Shown here: positions 16,978 through 25,759 of the stretch, one piece after another
Layout of the letters: each line of letters starts with the position of its first letter
How positions within the stretch are numbered: position 1 is the first letter of the stretch
NCBI RefSeq assembly: GCF_029893965.1
Contig: NZ_JARXXP010000013.1
Span: 1-64,000 of the forward strand
Reading direction: 5' to 3'
Length of the DNA stretch: 64,000 nucleotides
Source of the DNA: Paenibacillus sp. PastM-3
Lineage (GTDB): Bacteria; Bacillota; Bacilli; Paenibacillales; Paenibacillaceae
Notes under the pieces: model-generated
What the model was told of the DNA's origin: nothing
Databases searched by the model: none
Seen by the model: the letters and a program-made list of their open reading frames with translations, nothing else
Program-made: the position numbers and the translations under genes

Positions 16978-17961
16978 TTACGCTATCGGACTACTGCCCA
17001 AGGTGCTAAAGGATTTCCAGCTTTCTGCAAGATTATCCGCAGTCCAGCGGATATGATTCTCGTCCTTGTATTGGCGTGAGTCACATTCAATCCTCAGAAT
17101 CAGATCCAGATAGAAATCATAGAGCTTGATACGCAGACGCTCTCCCGGACTGCCGAAGGTCTGCCCGTAACCCTCATAGAAAGGCGCTGAATGCTCAAAA
17201 TGACGGAAATAATATTCCATCAGCACATCGCCCCACAGGGCCCGCTCCCAGTCAATGATAGAGACAATTTTCCCGTCCTGCACAAACAGATTGCCATTCC
17301 ACAGATCCCAATGGATCAGCCGCGGTTCCGTCACCTCATCCAGAGCCGGCAGATAATGCCCCAGCACCTTCCAGATTAGCTCATCCTCTGCCGGCAAAGT
17401 CACCCCTAGCTCCCTGGCGTCCTCTAGCAGTGTGCGAAGCATTCCGGTGAACGACTCCCGCCATGTCAGCGCATCTTCCCCTGCATCCTGTGTGAACAGC
17501 CCGAACCTTGTCCCGGTAATCCCGTTAATCAGGCGCTGATACCGGCCCAGTTCCCGCTCAATCTCAGCCTGTTCTGCGGGTGAATAGCTTTCTTTCACCT
17601 CACTGTACGGCTGTCCATACACCTTTTCCATAAAAAAATAAGGGCAAGGCAGAACACTGCTGCTGTCATCAAAGCTGTACACCGCAGGAACCGGAATCCG
17701 TCCGTCTGTTGCAACAAGGCGGAGCGCATTCACTTCAGCGGCCATTATATTGCACTCATAGCTAAGTGTTCTGGTTTCGAGAGATGGGGCCACCTTCAGA
17801 ATTACCTGTTTCCCGTCCTCAAGCTCCAGATCATAAGCCGTATTAAAAAATCCGCCGGTCAGCTCTGTACATGAGAGAACAGCACAACCTTCACCAAAAG
17901 CGGCTTGCACCGCAGCCCTAAGCTGGCTGTCATCCAGCTTGACCTTAGTAAAGCTCTCCAC
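16978..17961 (-). CDS. Aminoglycoside-phosphotransferase-like kinase
   Basis: 327 residues of the APH/choline-kinase fold. The catalytic loop is LIHWDLWNGNLF (HxDxxxxN, about 220-231) and the metal-binding Asp is in IIDWERALWGD (about 241-251). The N-terminal half has the nucleotide-binding lobe (VILKVAPS). Substrate cannot be read from sequence; family members phosphorylate small alcohols, sugars or antibiotics. Start GTG at 17961, only 6 nt after the upstream gene's stop, so it is probably the last gene of the oxidoreductase/isomerase operon. Confidence 0.82.
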   Translation of the reverse strand: MESFTKVKLDDSQLRAAVQAAFGEGCAVLSCTELTGGFFNTAYDLELEDGKQVILKVAPSLETRTLSYECNIMAAEVNALRLVATDGRIPVPAVYSFDDSSSVLPCPYFFMEKVYGQPYSEVKESYSPAEQAEIERELGRYQRLINGITGTRFGLFTQDAGEDALTWRESFTGMLRTLLEDARELGVTLPAEDELIWKVLGHYLPALDEVTEPRLIHWDLWNGNLFVQDGKIVSIIDWERALWGDVLMEYYFRHFEHSAPFYEGYGQTFGSPGERLRIKLYDFYLDLILRIECDSRQYKDENHIRWTADNLAESWKSFSTLGSSPIA

Positions 17962-17967
17962 CGGCGT

Positions 17968-18936
17968 TTATACCCACCACATCTCGCCAAGCGGTTCCTC
18001 AATCAGCACCTGCCGGAGATTGTCGACAGCCTTGGAGAAGCCTTCTTCAATCGACATCAGGCCGTCTTCATGCTCAATGCTGACTACGTAATCATAGCCG
18101 ACCAGACGCAGCGCGCTGATGATATCCGCCCAGGTCTTCACATCATGCCCGTAACCCACGGAGCGGAACTGCCAGGCGCGGTCAAGCATATTGGTGTACG
18201 GCTGCATATCGGTAAGACCGTGCTTGTTGACGTTCACCGGATCGATCACCGTATCCTTGGCATGGAAGTGATGGATCGCTCCTGCCCTGCCGAGAATGTG
18301 AATGGCCTGCACCGGATCAATGCCCTGCCACCACATATGGCTCGGATCAAGGTTGGCGCCGATGGCATCTCCGGCAGCTTCACGCAGCCGCAGCAGGGTT
18401 GCAGGAGTGTGAACGGAGAAGCCTCCATGCAGCTCCAGACCAATCTTCACGCCATGCTCCGTGGCGAAATCAGCCATTTCCTTCCAATACGGAATGACTT
18501 TGTTCTCCCACTGCCAGGCCAGAATCTCCTGGTAATCGTTCGGCCATGGAGCCACCGGCCAGTTTGGATACTTCGCACCTTCATGGTCTCCCGGACAGCC
18601 GGAGAAGGTGTTGACCACCTGAACTCCCAGCTTCTGGGCCAGCTTGACGGAATTAACGAAATCCTCATGGTCCTTCTGCGCCAGCTCCTTCTGCGGATGC
18701 AGCGGATTGCCATGACAGCTAAGCGCACTGATGATCAGCCCGCGCGATTCGATTTGGTGCTTGAATTCCTGCAGCGCCGCTTCGTTCTCCAGCAGCAGCT
18801 TTGCATCGCAGTGGCTGTTCCCCGGATAGCCCCCTGTACCGATCTCTACCGCCTTGAGCCCTTTGGAAACTACATAATCCAGTGCATCCTCCAGCTTGCG
18901 ACCGCCGAAAAGCACCATAAATACTCCAAGTTTCAT
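17968..18936 (-). CDS. Sugar phosphate isomerase/epimerase-like TIM-barrel protein (1)
   Basis: 322 residues from the ATG at 18936, which has an AGGCGG site; the open frame begins 6 codons upstream. It belongs to the xylose-isomerase-like TIM-barrel (AP endonuclease 2) family. Likely metal ligands: Glu in GLELHGGFS, Asp in GANLDPSHMWW, His in HFHAKDT and Glu in VSIEHEDG. Relatives isomerise or epimerise sugars or inosose, or cleave 3-keto-glycosides. It follows a Gfo/Idh/MocA oxidoreductase by 36 bp and precedes the kinase. Substrate unknown. Confidence 0.88.
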   Translation of the reverse strand: MKLGVFMVLFGGRKLEDALDYVVSKGLKAVEIGTGGYPGNSHCDAKLLLENEAALQEFKHQIESRGLIISALSCHGNPLHPQKELAQKDHEDFVNSVKLAQKLGVQVVNTFSGCPGDHEGAKYPNWPVAPWPNDYQEILAWQWENKVIPYWKEMADFATEHGVKIGLELHGGFSVHTPATLLRLREAAGDAIGANLDPSHMWWQGIDPVQAIHILGRAGAIHHFHAKDTVIDPVNVNKHGLTDMQPYTNMLDRAWQFRSVGYGHDVKTWADIISALRLVGYDYVVSIEHEDGLMSIEEGFSKAVDNLRQVLIEEPLGEMWWV

Positions 18937-18972
18937 TGACCTGCCGCCTCTCATCCGTTTTATTGTCCGCTT

Positions 18973-20043
18973 TTAAACCCCGTAAGTATCAAAATCCTTG
19001 ATAACCTCGTTCTTCTCAGCAGCTGCAAAAATCGCTTCAATCAGATTCTGCACACGCAGCACTTCCGAATTTTTGACGATTGGTTCCGCTGTCCCCTCGA
19101 TTACCGCCACGAAATTGCTGTAGAATCCGTCCGGCAGCTCGGCTGCCGGCGGCAGTCCGGCAGTGATCGTAGAGCCTTCCGACGGTGGAGCCATCGTCTT
19201 GGTAAGGCCTACTCCGGCGCGGATCGGAGTCGGTTCGCGGTGCTCGGATTCATTGTTGCGGGTCACGATTCTGCCGCTGAGCGACCAGTCTTCAATGACT
19301 GCCGATCCTTCCACCCCCTTCACATACCATCGGGGCAGCGTAATGAAGTTCGTTGTGCCTACTTCAACTATTGCCTTGATGCCGTTCTCAAACTGCAGCA
19401 CTGCCTCAAAGCCGTCGTCAACATCATTGCCGAGGATAAAGCTCAGGGTGCTGGAGACACTGGTTACTCTGCTGTCAATCATGAACAGCAGCTGGTCCAG
19501 CAGATGCACGCCCCAGTCCAGCAGCATGCCGCCGCCCTGTGCCTTGACATGCCGCCAGTCGCCCGGAATGCCGTTCGCACCGTGTACACGGGACTCAATC
19601 TGGAACAGGGTTCCGATCGTCTCCGTCTCGTACATTTGCTTGATGATCCGGAAATCCTCATCCCAGCGTCTGTTCTGGTGCACCATCAGCACCCGGCCGG
19701 CCTCATCAGCAGCAGCAATCATCTCCTTCAGCTCTGAAGAAGACATGGCCACAGGCTTCTCGCAGACTACATGCTTGCCTGCCTGCAGCGCCCGGACGGC
19801 AATCTCCTTATGCACATCATTAGGGGTAGCAATCAGCACTACCTCAACTGCCGGGTCTGCCAGCACCTCCTCATAGCTTTCATAGGCTTTGTACCCTGCC
19901 TCGACAGACGCTTTCCGGCGTCCTTCCAGCAGGTCAAACGTTCCTGCTACCTCAAGATTTGGGTTTTCGCTGATCAATTGACCATGATAGCTTCCCATTC
20001 CGCCGTACCCGACGATAACTACAGTATGTTTATTAGAACTCAT
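18973..20043 (-). CDS. Gfo/Idh/MocA-family oxidoreductase (1)
   Basis: 356 residues from the ATG at 20043 (AGGAGT site, 8-nt spacing). The N-terminal Rossmann domain has VVIVGYGGMGSYH, and the EKP motif with its catalytic Lys is CEKPVAMSS near 95. A downstream DWGVHLLDQLLF segment matches the family's C-terminal active-site region. These NAD(P)-dependent enzymes oxidise or reduce hydroxyls of sugars, cyclitols and glycosides. Part of the minus-strand operon with a second oxidoreductase and two TIM-barrel proteins. Confidence 0.92.
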   Translation of the reverse strand: MSSNKHTVVIVGYGGMGSYHGQLISENPNLEVAGTFDLLEGRRKASVEAGYKAYESYEEVLADPAVEVVLIATPNDVHKEIAVRALQAGKHVVCEKPVAMSSSELKEMIAAADEAGRVLMVHQNRRWDEDFRIIKQMYETETIGTLFQIESRVHGANGIPGDWRHVKAQGGGMLLDWGVHLLDQLLFMIDSRVTSVSSTLSFILGNDVDDGFEAVLQFENGIKAIVEVGTTNFITLPRWYVKGVEGSAVIEDWSLSGRIVTRNNESEHREPTPIRAGVGLTKTMAPPSEGSTITAGLPPAAELPDGFYSNFVAVIEGTAEPIVKNSEVLRVQNLIEAIFAAAEKNEVIKDFDTYGV

Positions 20044-20128
20044 GGATTCCACTCCTGTTTGTCTGATGATTCCTTATCATTGCCGAAAACCCTGCACATT
20101 TCTTCCAGGGTTTCCGGCTAATTTTATT

Positions 20129-21232
20129 CTATTCGTTGTCCGAGCTGCCGTCAAAATATACGGCCCGTCCGGTACGCGCAGATTCATATACCGCTTCAAG
20201 GATCTGGGTGACGACAAGCGCCTGCTCCGGCAAAACAACCGGATCTTTGTCTTCTCTTACCGCCTCCAGCCACAGGCGGGCTTCACGGTCAGCTTCGGAT
20301 TCTGCGGAACCGCTGTAGAAGGCTACACCGCCTGAGGAGAGATCGACCTTCGTTTCGAACAGGCGTCCGGCCCGTTCACCGTTGATGCGCAGGCCGTCCT
20401 TCATGTCGGCCCCTCCTTCAGTACCGGCCAGCAATGTCTTAGCTTCCCCGAACTCGGAGACATTAAGCGCCCAGCTGGATTCCAGCGAGATGGTTGCGCC
20501 ATTTTCCATAGTAATAAAGCCAAAAGCAGAATCCTCAACCTTGAACTGTTCCGGGTCCCACGGTCCGAAGGCATTAGCGGCATTCTTGCGCTGGCCCAGC
20601 TTGTGGAAGGTCGAACCTACCACCATACGCGGCTTGTAGTTGTCCATCAGCCACAGCGTCAGGTCGAGGGCATGCGTACCGATATCGATCAGCGGGCCTC
20701 CGCCCTGCTTCTCTTCATCCAGGAATACACCCCAGGTAGGAACTGCACGGCGGCGCAGAGCAATCGCCTTACCGTAATAGATGTCGCCGAGCTCTCCGGC
20801 TTCGCACATCCCCTTGAGGTATTCACTGTCTGCACGGAAGCGGTTCTGGTAGGCGATCGAAAGCTTTTTGCCGGTACGGCGTGCAGCCTCAAGCATCTCC
20901 TGCGCCTGGGCCGCAGTCTTCGCCATCGGCTTCTCGCACATAACATGGTTGCCGGCTTCGAGCGCCGCTACAGTGATTTCGGAATGGCTGTCGTTCGGTG
21001 TACATACATGCACAATGTCAAATCCGCCGGCTGCCAGCATCTCACGGAAATCGGTATAAACTGCAGCGCCTTCGGCGCCGTATTTACCGGCGGCTTCCTG
21101 TGCGCGTTCTTCAATAATATCGCAGAAGGCTACCATTTCGGCATCCGCCTGACGGGACAAGCTCGGCATATGTTTACCGTTTGCGATACCTCCGCAGCCG
21201 ATAATAGCAATTTTGTGTTTGATGTTAGACAT
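20129..21232 (-). CDS. Gfo/Idh/MocA-family oxidoreductase (2)
   Basis: 367 residues from the ATG at 21232 (AAGGGGGAA site); the open frame begins 8 codons earlier. Rossmann motif IAIIGCGGIANGKHMPS, catalytic EKP motif CEKPMAKTA near 98, and LIDIGTHALDLTLWLMD near 185 with a conserved His. It shares the family with the next gene but they are clearly different in sequence, so they probably act on different intermediates. It overlaps the upstream TIM-barrel gene by 8 nt, showing translational coupling. Confidence 0.92.
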   Translation of the reverse strand: MSNIKHKIAIIGCGGIANGKHMPSLSRQADAEMVAFCDIIEERAQEAAGKYGAEGAAVYTDFREMLAAGGFDIVHVCTPNDSHSEITVAALEAGNHVMCEKPMAKTAAQAQEMLEAARRTGKKLSIAYQNRFRADSEYLKGMCEAGELGDIYYGKAIALRRRAVPTWGVFLDEEKQGGGPLIDIGTHALDLTLWLMDNYKPRMVVGSTFHKLGQRKNAANAFGPWDPEQFKVEDSAFGFITMENGATISLESSWALNVSEFGEAKTLLAGTEGGADMKDGLRINGERAGRLFETKVDLSSGGVAFYSGSAESEADREARLWLEAVREDKDPVVLPEQALVVTQILEAVYESARTGRAVYFDGSSDNE

Positions 21233-21992
21233 GAACTTTTCCCCCTTGATTAGCATAAGCTTTTACCCAGTTTAAACTGTCTTCTACACTTGCCAGCGGT
21301 GAACGGCTGCAGAAATCCTGCTCCACAACAGCCCATTCTACGCCGGCTTCAGCCGCAGCTTCCAGTATAGCGGAAAGATTTACCTCCCCTTCTCCCAAAA
21401 CAACCGTTTCCGGCGATCCGTCTTCGCGCTTCTTCACATCCTTAAGATGGATGATCGGCAGACGGCCTGCATACTTCTGAATGTAAGCTACCGGATCAAA
21501 CCCGGCGAAGTGTACCCAGCAGGTATCCATTTCCACCTGGAGCAGGTCCGCCGGCACCTCTTCAAAGATACCGTCAAAAGCGGTGCGCTCCCCATAGGAA
21601 TCCGTGAATTCAAAATCATGATTGTGGTAAGACAGGACTGCCCCCTGCTCACGGCACTTTTCACCGATCACCCGCAGGTTGGCCGCTACTTCTGCATAGT
21701 TGCGCTGCTCTTCCGTCAAAAAAGGAATGATCAGATTCCGGTTCCCGATGGCCAGATTATAACGGATCTCTTCTGCAGTATCGTTCAGCATGGCATCATA
21801 CGGACGATGTGCTCCCAGCACAGCAAGTCCGGTCTCCTCCAGCAGTGCCTTTACTTCCTCTGCACTCCGGCCGAAATAGTGGAAAAACTCCACACCGGTA
21901 TATCCCAGCTCCGCAACCTTGCGCAGCGTACCTTCAAAATCCTGTTCCAGTTCTTCTCTAAGCGTATACAGCTGAAGACCCAGTTTTAACAT
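21225..21992 (-). CDS. Sugar phosphate isomerase/epimerase-like TIM-barrel protein (2)
   Basis: 255 residues from the ATG at 21992, with AGGAG 8 nt upstream (a GTG three codons earlier overlaps that site). Xylose-isomerase-like TIM barrel: LQLYTLREELEQDF, YTGVEFFHYFG, SYHNHDFEF, QVEMDTCWVHFAG and IIHLKDVK hold the usual Glu, His and Asp metal ligands. First gene of the operon, divergent from the AraC regulator. Likely partner enzyme of the two oxidoreductases in breaking down a glycoside, sugar or cyclitol. Confidence 0.9.
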   Translation of the reverse strand: MLKLGLQLYTLREELEQDFEGTLRKVAELGYTGVEFFHYFGRSAEEVKALLEETGLAVLGAHRPYDAMLNDTAEEIRYNLAIGNRNLIIPFLTEEQRNYAEVAANLRVIGEKCREQGAVLSYHNHDFEFTDSYGERTAFDGIFEEVPADLLQVEMDTCWVHFAGFDPVAYIQKYAGRLPIIHLKDVKKREDGSPETVVLGEGEVNLSAILEAAAEAGVEWAVVEQDFCSRSPLASVEDSLNWVKAYANQGGKVHV

Positions 21993-22307
21993 TGCTCCCA
22001 CTCCTAATCCGTATCAAGTTACTGTGCGTACCGCTATTGGTGTCCTCTAAGAGACAAGCCCAGGCCAGCCTTACGGGTCACCTGAACAAAAGGGCTGCCA
22101 TTTAATCCCACCCTGTATACTCCGCTTCAGTACTCTCCATTTCCGCTAACTGCTTATGTAGCTCCAAGAGCTGCAGCACAGCCTCCTTTGCATTCTGTAT
22201 ATGTTTTTGCATAGCTACATGGTAATATGAAAGCGTATATAATAAAATGAATAATATGATTCAAACATGAACAATCTGGCTCTCATTTCTGTCACTCAGG
22301 AGGACAC
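21993..22307. other. Divergent intergenic region between the operon and its AraC regulator
   Basis: About 315 bp holding the promoters of both directions. The stretch 22200-22270 is AT-rich. A 36-codon frame (22102-22212, minus) has gene-like composition but no ribosome site. I see no clear operator. Confidence 0.5.
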
Positions 22308-23126
22308 ATGACCTACACCGCACCATGCCACGTTTATACTGCCGGATTTTCCTTTCACCGCAAGCCTTTTCACATGTCCCGCGCGGACGGAGTACAGAAT
22401 TATCTGCTGCGCCTGCAGACCGAAGGACGGAGCCGGACCCGGATTGGCGGCGAGCTGTCAGCTGTTGAAGCAGGCGATTTGATGCTGTTTGCTCCAAATG
22501 ACCCCTATTATCTGAGCATCGATAAAGAAACGTATGCTGCCGGCAAGCCGCGGGTAGAGAGCGGGGATTACCATATTTTTTGCGGCGGACCCTGGATTGA
22601 GGACTGGTGGGGCCGCAAGCCGCGTCCGGCAGTGCTCCGCTTGCCGCTTACCGAGCACTTTCTCGGCCTGTTCCGCCAGCTCGTTCTGGAGCAGCGCCGG
22701 CTGTCCGAGTCCTCACCGGAGATTACTGCCTGTTATCTGCAGATTCTATGTATGGAAATCGACAGGCTGATGACGCAGCAGCGGGCGATTTCACCCAAGG
22801 GGTATCTTGCCTACCGGATGAAGCAATATGTGGAGGAGCATGCTGCGATCCCCTTCCGGCTTGAGGATGTGGCAGCCTACGCGGATATATCTGTTTCGCG
22901 GGCGGTTCATCTGTTCAAGGAGGCATTCGGAACCAGCATTGTCAAATATGTCAATGATGTACGGCTGGAAATGGCCAGGGAACGAATTACCTTCAGCCCG
23001 ATGCCCCTGGAGCATGTCTCCGAAACCTGCGGGTTTGCCAATTATACGTATTTCCACCGGCTGTTCCGCGGAAGATTCGGGATGTCGCCCAAGCAGTACC
23101 GTACATACAGCAGAGAACAAATGTAA
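22308..23126 (+). CDS. AraC-family transcriptional regulator
   Basis: 272 residues. An N-terminal cupin-like sensor domain (about 1-150) is followed by the AraC DNA-binding domain (about 165-268) with both helix-turn-helix parts: FRLEDVAAYADISVSRAVHLFK and LEHVSETCGFANYTYFHRLFR, ending in GMSPKQYR. It is divergent from the oxidoreductase/isomerase operon and most likely activates it in response to a sugar or glycoside. ATG at 22308 with GGAGGA upstream. Confidence 0.9.
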   Translation: MTYTAPCHVYTAGFSFHRKPFHMSRADGVQNYLLRLQTEGRSRTRIGGELSAVEAGDLMLFAPNDPYYLSIDKETYAAGKPRVESGDYHIFCGGPWIEDWWGRKPRPAVLRLPLTEHFLGLFRQLVLEQRRLSESSPEITACYLQILCMEIDRLMTQQRAISPKGYLAYRMKQYVEEHAAIPFRLEDVAAYADISVSRAVHLFKEAFGTSIVKYVNDVRLEMARERITFSPMPLEHVSETCGFANYTYFHRLFRGRFGMSPKQYRTYSREQM

Positions 23127-23142
23127 CCTGATGTTATCCTGA

Positions 23143-23361
23143 TCAGCCGGCTTTCCCTGCAAGCCAAGCAAAAGGAGCGCCATCCTGAAAGATCCGCTCC
23201 TTGTGTTTGACCTTATTCAGTTTCTCCCGTTTGCCCGGGGTGACCCGCACATGCTGTGAGATTGCGCCATAATCCGCGGCGGTTCTCCGGTTATTCTCTG
23301 CGCACCATGTTCCCGTACGCTCTGCACTGCGCAGTGCCTTCTGAGTTTTTGTACGTGCCAT
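23143..23361 (-). CDS. Small basic protein, unknown function
   Basis: 72 residues, rich in Lys and Arg (MARTKTQKALRSAERTGTW at the start; KREKLNKVKHKERIF further on). The ATG has AAAGGAGT 9 nt upstream, so it is probably real. No signal peptide or membrane helix. The charge suggests binding to nucleic acid, but I know no family for it. It ends 17 bp from the convergent AraC gene. Confidence 0.7.
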   Translation of the reverse strand: MARTKTQKALRSAERTGTWCAENNRRTAADYGAISQHVRVTPGKREKLNKVKHKERIFQDGAPFAWLAGKAG

Positions 23362-23548
23362 TTCAGCAACACTCCTTTACTGTTTAGCTAACATAATTCA
23401 ATTTTAACATATTCCCGCACCCGTTTCCCGGTACAGTTTTTGTTAACTTTTCTTTACCGTCTCTTGTTCTATCAGCTTGATGAACCAGAAAATGGTATAC
23501 TAGATGAGAATTTAGCAGGACAAGCGGTTGAACCGGAGGGGGATAACG

Positions 23549-24229
23549 ATGAAATACGATGTACTATATGACGGTGCGTTCGCAATGCTCAAGGTAGAAC
23601 TGAATCCGGGCGAGAGTGTAAAAGCCGAAATGGGTGCCATGGTTGCCATGTCGCCGGGCATTGAATTAAGAGGGACGGTAGACGGAGGGCTCATGCGGGG
23701 CCTGGGCCGGATGCTCAGCGGGGAAAAGTTCTTCTTCCAGGAACTGACCGCAACGCGCGGCCAATGTGAGGTGCTCCTTGCACCGGGAGCGCTCGGTGAC
23801 ATTCAGTCGATCGAGCTCGACGGCTCTTATAACCTTTATGTGCAAAAAGACGGCTTCCTGGCCGGCACGCAAGGGATACAGGTTAATACCAAGATGCAAA
23901 ACCTGGCCAGAGGGTTATTCTCGGGCGAAGGCTTTTTTATTGTGGAAATCAGCGGGCGCGGAACGGTCTTCCTCTCGTCGTTCGGGGCCATCCATGCAAT
24001 CAACCTGGCTCCCGGGGAAGAGATGATTGTTGACAACGGGCATCTGGTGGCATGGCCAAGTTATATGGACTACAAGATTGAAAAGGCCGCATCAGGCTGG
24101 CTGAACAGCTTGACCAGCGGTGAAGCCATCGTCTGCCGGTTCCGCGGCGAGGGTGTAATCCTTGTACAGTCCCGTAATCCCGGCAGCTTCGGCAGCTGGA
24201 TCCGGTCATTTGTTCCCAGCAAATCCTGA
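23549..24229 (+). CDS. TIGR00266/AIM24-family protein
   Basis: 226 residues from the ATG at 23549, with GGAGG 9 nt upstream; a TTG seven codons earlier has no site. Glycine-rich beta-sandwich family with typical stretches LNPGESVKAEMGAMVAMSP, LFSGEGFFIVEISGRGTVFLSS and LAPGEEMIVDNGHLVAW. The family is widespread in bacteria and related to the mitochondrial protein AIM24; its biochemical role is unknown. Single gene with its own terminator. Confidence 0.92.
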   Translation: MKYDVLYDGAFAMLKVELNPGESVKAEMGAMVAMSPGIELRGTVDGGLMRGLGRMLSGEKFFFQELTATRGQCEVLLAPGALGDIQSIELDGSYNLYVQKDGFLAGTQGIQVNTKMQNLARGLFSGEGFFIVEISGRGTVFLSSFGAIHAINLAPGEEMIVDNGHLVAWPSYMDYKIEKAASGWLNSLTSGEAIVCRFRGEGVILVQSRNPGSFGSWIRSFVPSKS

Positions 24230-24260
24230 CCTGTTACAGATCTTATAATGTGCTTACCGC

Positions 24261-24304
24261 AAAAAGAAGCAACGCCGCGTTATCGCCGCCTTGCTTCTTT
24301 TTTG
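24261..24304 (+). terminator. Terminator between convergent genes
   Basis: AAAAAGAAGCAA (24261-24272) pairs with TTGCTTCTTTTT (24291-24302). Long T-runs appear on both strands, so it can serve both the TIGR00266 gene and fur. Confidence 0.88.
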
Positions 24305-24321
24305 TTGAAATGTTTAAGCTG

Positions 24322-24795
24322 TCAGGATACAGCCTTGCGTTCCTTGTCACCTTTACAGCCGGTCTGCCTGCAGTTATTATAGGTGCCTTTGAAATCAAGC
24401 CGGTGATCCGTTACGCTGAAGCCGTATTCCGCCTCCAGCCGCTGCTCCAGCTCCAGCAGCCAGTCATCCTTGATCTCTTCAAGCCGGCCGCAGACGCTGC
24501 AGATCAGATGATGGTGCATATGACCATGGCCGTCACCCCGCAGGTCATAACGGGCCACACCGTCGCCGAAATTCATTTTTTCAACGATATGCAGCTCGCA
24601 CAACAGCTCAAGGGTCCGGTACACGGTGGCCAGTCCCAGATGCGGGTAGCTGTTTTTAACTCTCATATAGACTTCTTCTACGCTTAAATGCTCCTCTTCG
24701 TTGTCGAGCAGCACCTTCACGATCGCTTCACGCTGAGGGGTCAATTTATAGTTATGCGCGGCAAACTGCTGGCTGATATTTGCAATCGGGTTCAT
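24322..24795 (-). CDS. fur: Ferric uptake regulator Fur
   Basis: 157 residues from the ATG at 24795, with AAAGGTGGT upstream; the open frame extends 35 codons further without a site. N-terminal winged helix (YKLTPQREAIVKVLL, GLATVYRTLELL), metal-sensing segment NFGDGVARYDLRGDGHGHMHHH, and structural zinc cysteines in ICSVCG and a later C-x4-C. The sequence is close to Bacillus Fur and unlike Zur or PerR of that genus. It should repress iron-uptake genes when iron is plentiful. A palindromic Fur-family box lies about 54 bp upstream, suggesting autoregulation. Confidence 0.93.
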   Translation of the reverse strand: MNPIANISQQFAAHNYKLTPQREAIVKVLLDNEEEHLSVEEVYMRVKNSYPHLGLATVYRTLELLCELHIVEKMNFGDGVARYDLRGDGHGHMHHHLICSVCGRLEEIKDDWLLELEQRLEAEYGFSVTDHRLDFKGTYNNCRQTGCKGDKERKAVS

Positions 24796-24848
24796 TCTGG
24801 CTCTACCACCTTTCCATATAACAAGTCTGCCTGTCACTAGCTGGTAAT

Positions 24849-24863
24849 CAGTAATCATTACGA
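24849..24863 (-). promoter_or_regulatory. Fur-family operator upstream of fur
   Basis: Minus strand TCGTAATGATTACTG: a 7-1-7 palindrome that matches 12 of 14 defined positions of the Zur-type box (TCGTAATnATTACGA) and fits the Fur-type box (TGATAATnATTATCA) less well. It lies 54-68 bp upstream of the fur start, near the probable transcription start. Confidence 0.55.
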
Positions 24864-25014
24864 TATAAGCATAACAAAATATACTAAAAATGAAAAGCAC
24901 CTGACATTATTATAACATTATAGCCGGGTTTTCCCGCAACCTTTCCATCGATTGCTGCGTCACAATAGGTACTAATGGCCAAGCGGCCCAACCTATGTAC
25001 AGAGGTGAACAACA

Positions 25015-25683
25015 ATGATGAAAAAGCCTGCTTTCGCAGTGATTACAACCGTTTCGCTCCTATCCTTCTCGCTCGTGAGTCCCCTCTTTGCGGCCGGCGG
25101 CACCTTTAAGGATATCGATAATGTGACCGGCAAAGACAAGATTAATTCCCTGAAGTCGAAGGGGCTGATCAAGGGGCTGTCGGATACCCGTTTTCTACCC
25201 GGCTCCATTGTTACCAATGCCCAGGCCGTGCAGTTTATTTCCGGCGGCCTGCAGCTAAGCCTTGCGGCCATTGACTTCAACAAGGCGCCGGTAGCCAGTG
25301 CGATATTCAGCAAAGTCAAAGATAACGCCTGGTATGCCGAGGCTTTCATCAATGCCCATTATAACGGGGTGGAGATTCCGGCAGACATTGACCCGTCCAA
25401 GCCGGTAACCAAGGAATTGTTCACCAGCCTGCTGATTCAGGGCATGGAAAAGGCGGGCAATCTGCCGATGATTAACATCGTGCCTGCCAAGATTGCAGAT
25501 GAGGAACAGATGAACCCGTCCTATCAGGGCAGCATTCAGCGTTCGCTCAAATACAACGTCAATGCCCTTGATGCCAAAGGCAATTTTAATCCGAAAAGCG
25601 AAATTACCCGTGCTGAAGCTGCCGTTATGCTCTATAACGCATTGGAATATCTTAATGGCCGTCAGGCAGCATCCGGTGATTAA
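25015..25683 (+). CDS. Secreted S-layer-homology (SLH) domain protein
   Basis: 222 residues with an N-terminal signal peptide (MMKKPAF, hydrophobic stretch, cleavage probably near Ala 27). The mature part has SLH-like repeats: FKDIDNVTGKDKINSLKSKGLIKGLSD-type and a clear final repeat ending SEITRAEAAVMLYNAL. The GTFKDI start and ITRAEAA motif fit SLH domains that bind pyruvylated secondary cell-wall polymer. No other domain is present, so it is a short wall-associated protein. Own terminator follows. Confidence 0.85.
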   Translation: MMKKPAFAVITTVSLLSFSLVSPLFAAGGTFKDIDNVTGKDKINSLKSKGLIKGLSDTRFLPGSIVTNAQAVQFISGGLQLSLAAIDFNKAPVASAIFSKVKDNAWYAEAFINAHYNGVEIPADIDPSKPVTKELFTSLLIQGMEKAGNLPMINIVPAKIADEEQMNPSYQGSIQRSLKYNVNALDAKGNFNPKSEITRAEAAVMLYNALEYLNGRQAASGD

Positions 25684-25724
25684 CCGCGTAACCTGATCAA
25701 CCCGTAAACGGGATGCTCAGACGT

Positions 25725-25759
25725 AAAAAGGCAATCCGGCTTCCCCCGGACTGCCTTTT
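25725..25759 (+). terminator. Bidirectional terminator
   Basis: AAAAAGGCAATCCGG (25725-25739) pairs with CCGGACTGCCTTTTA (25746-25760). It ends the SLH gene; on the minus strand it directly overlaps the stop of the importer ATPase gene and has TTTTT after the stem. Confidence 0.88.

Noticed and set aside
22102-22212. 36-codon minus-strand frame between the AraC and isomerase genes
   Set aside because: Composition is gene-like but there is no ribosome site; it lies where the operon promoter should be.
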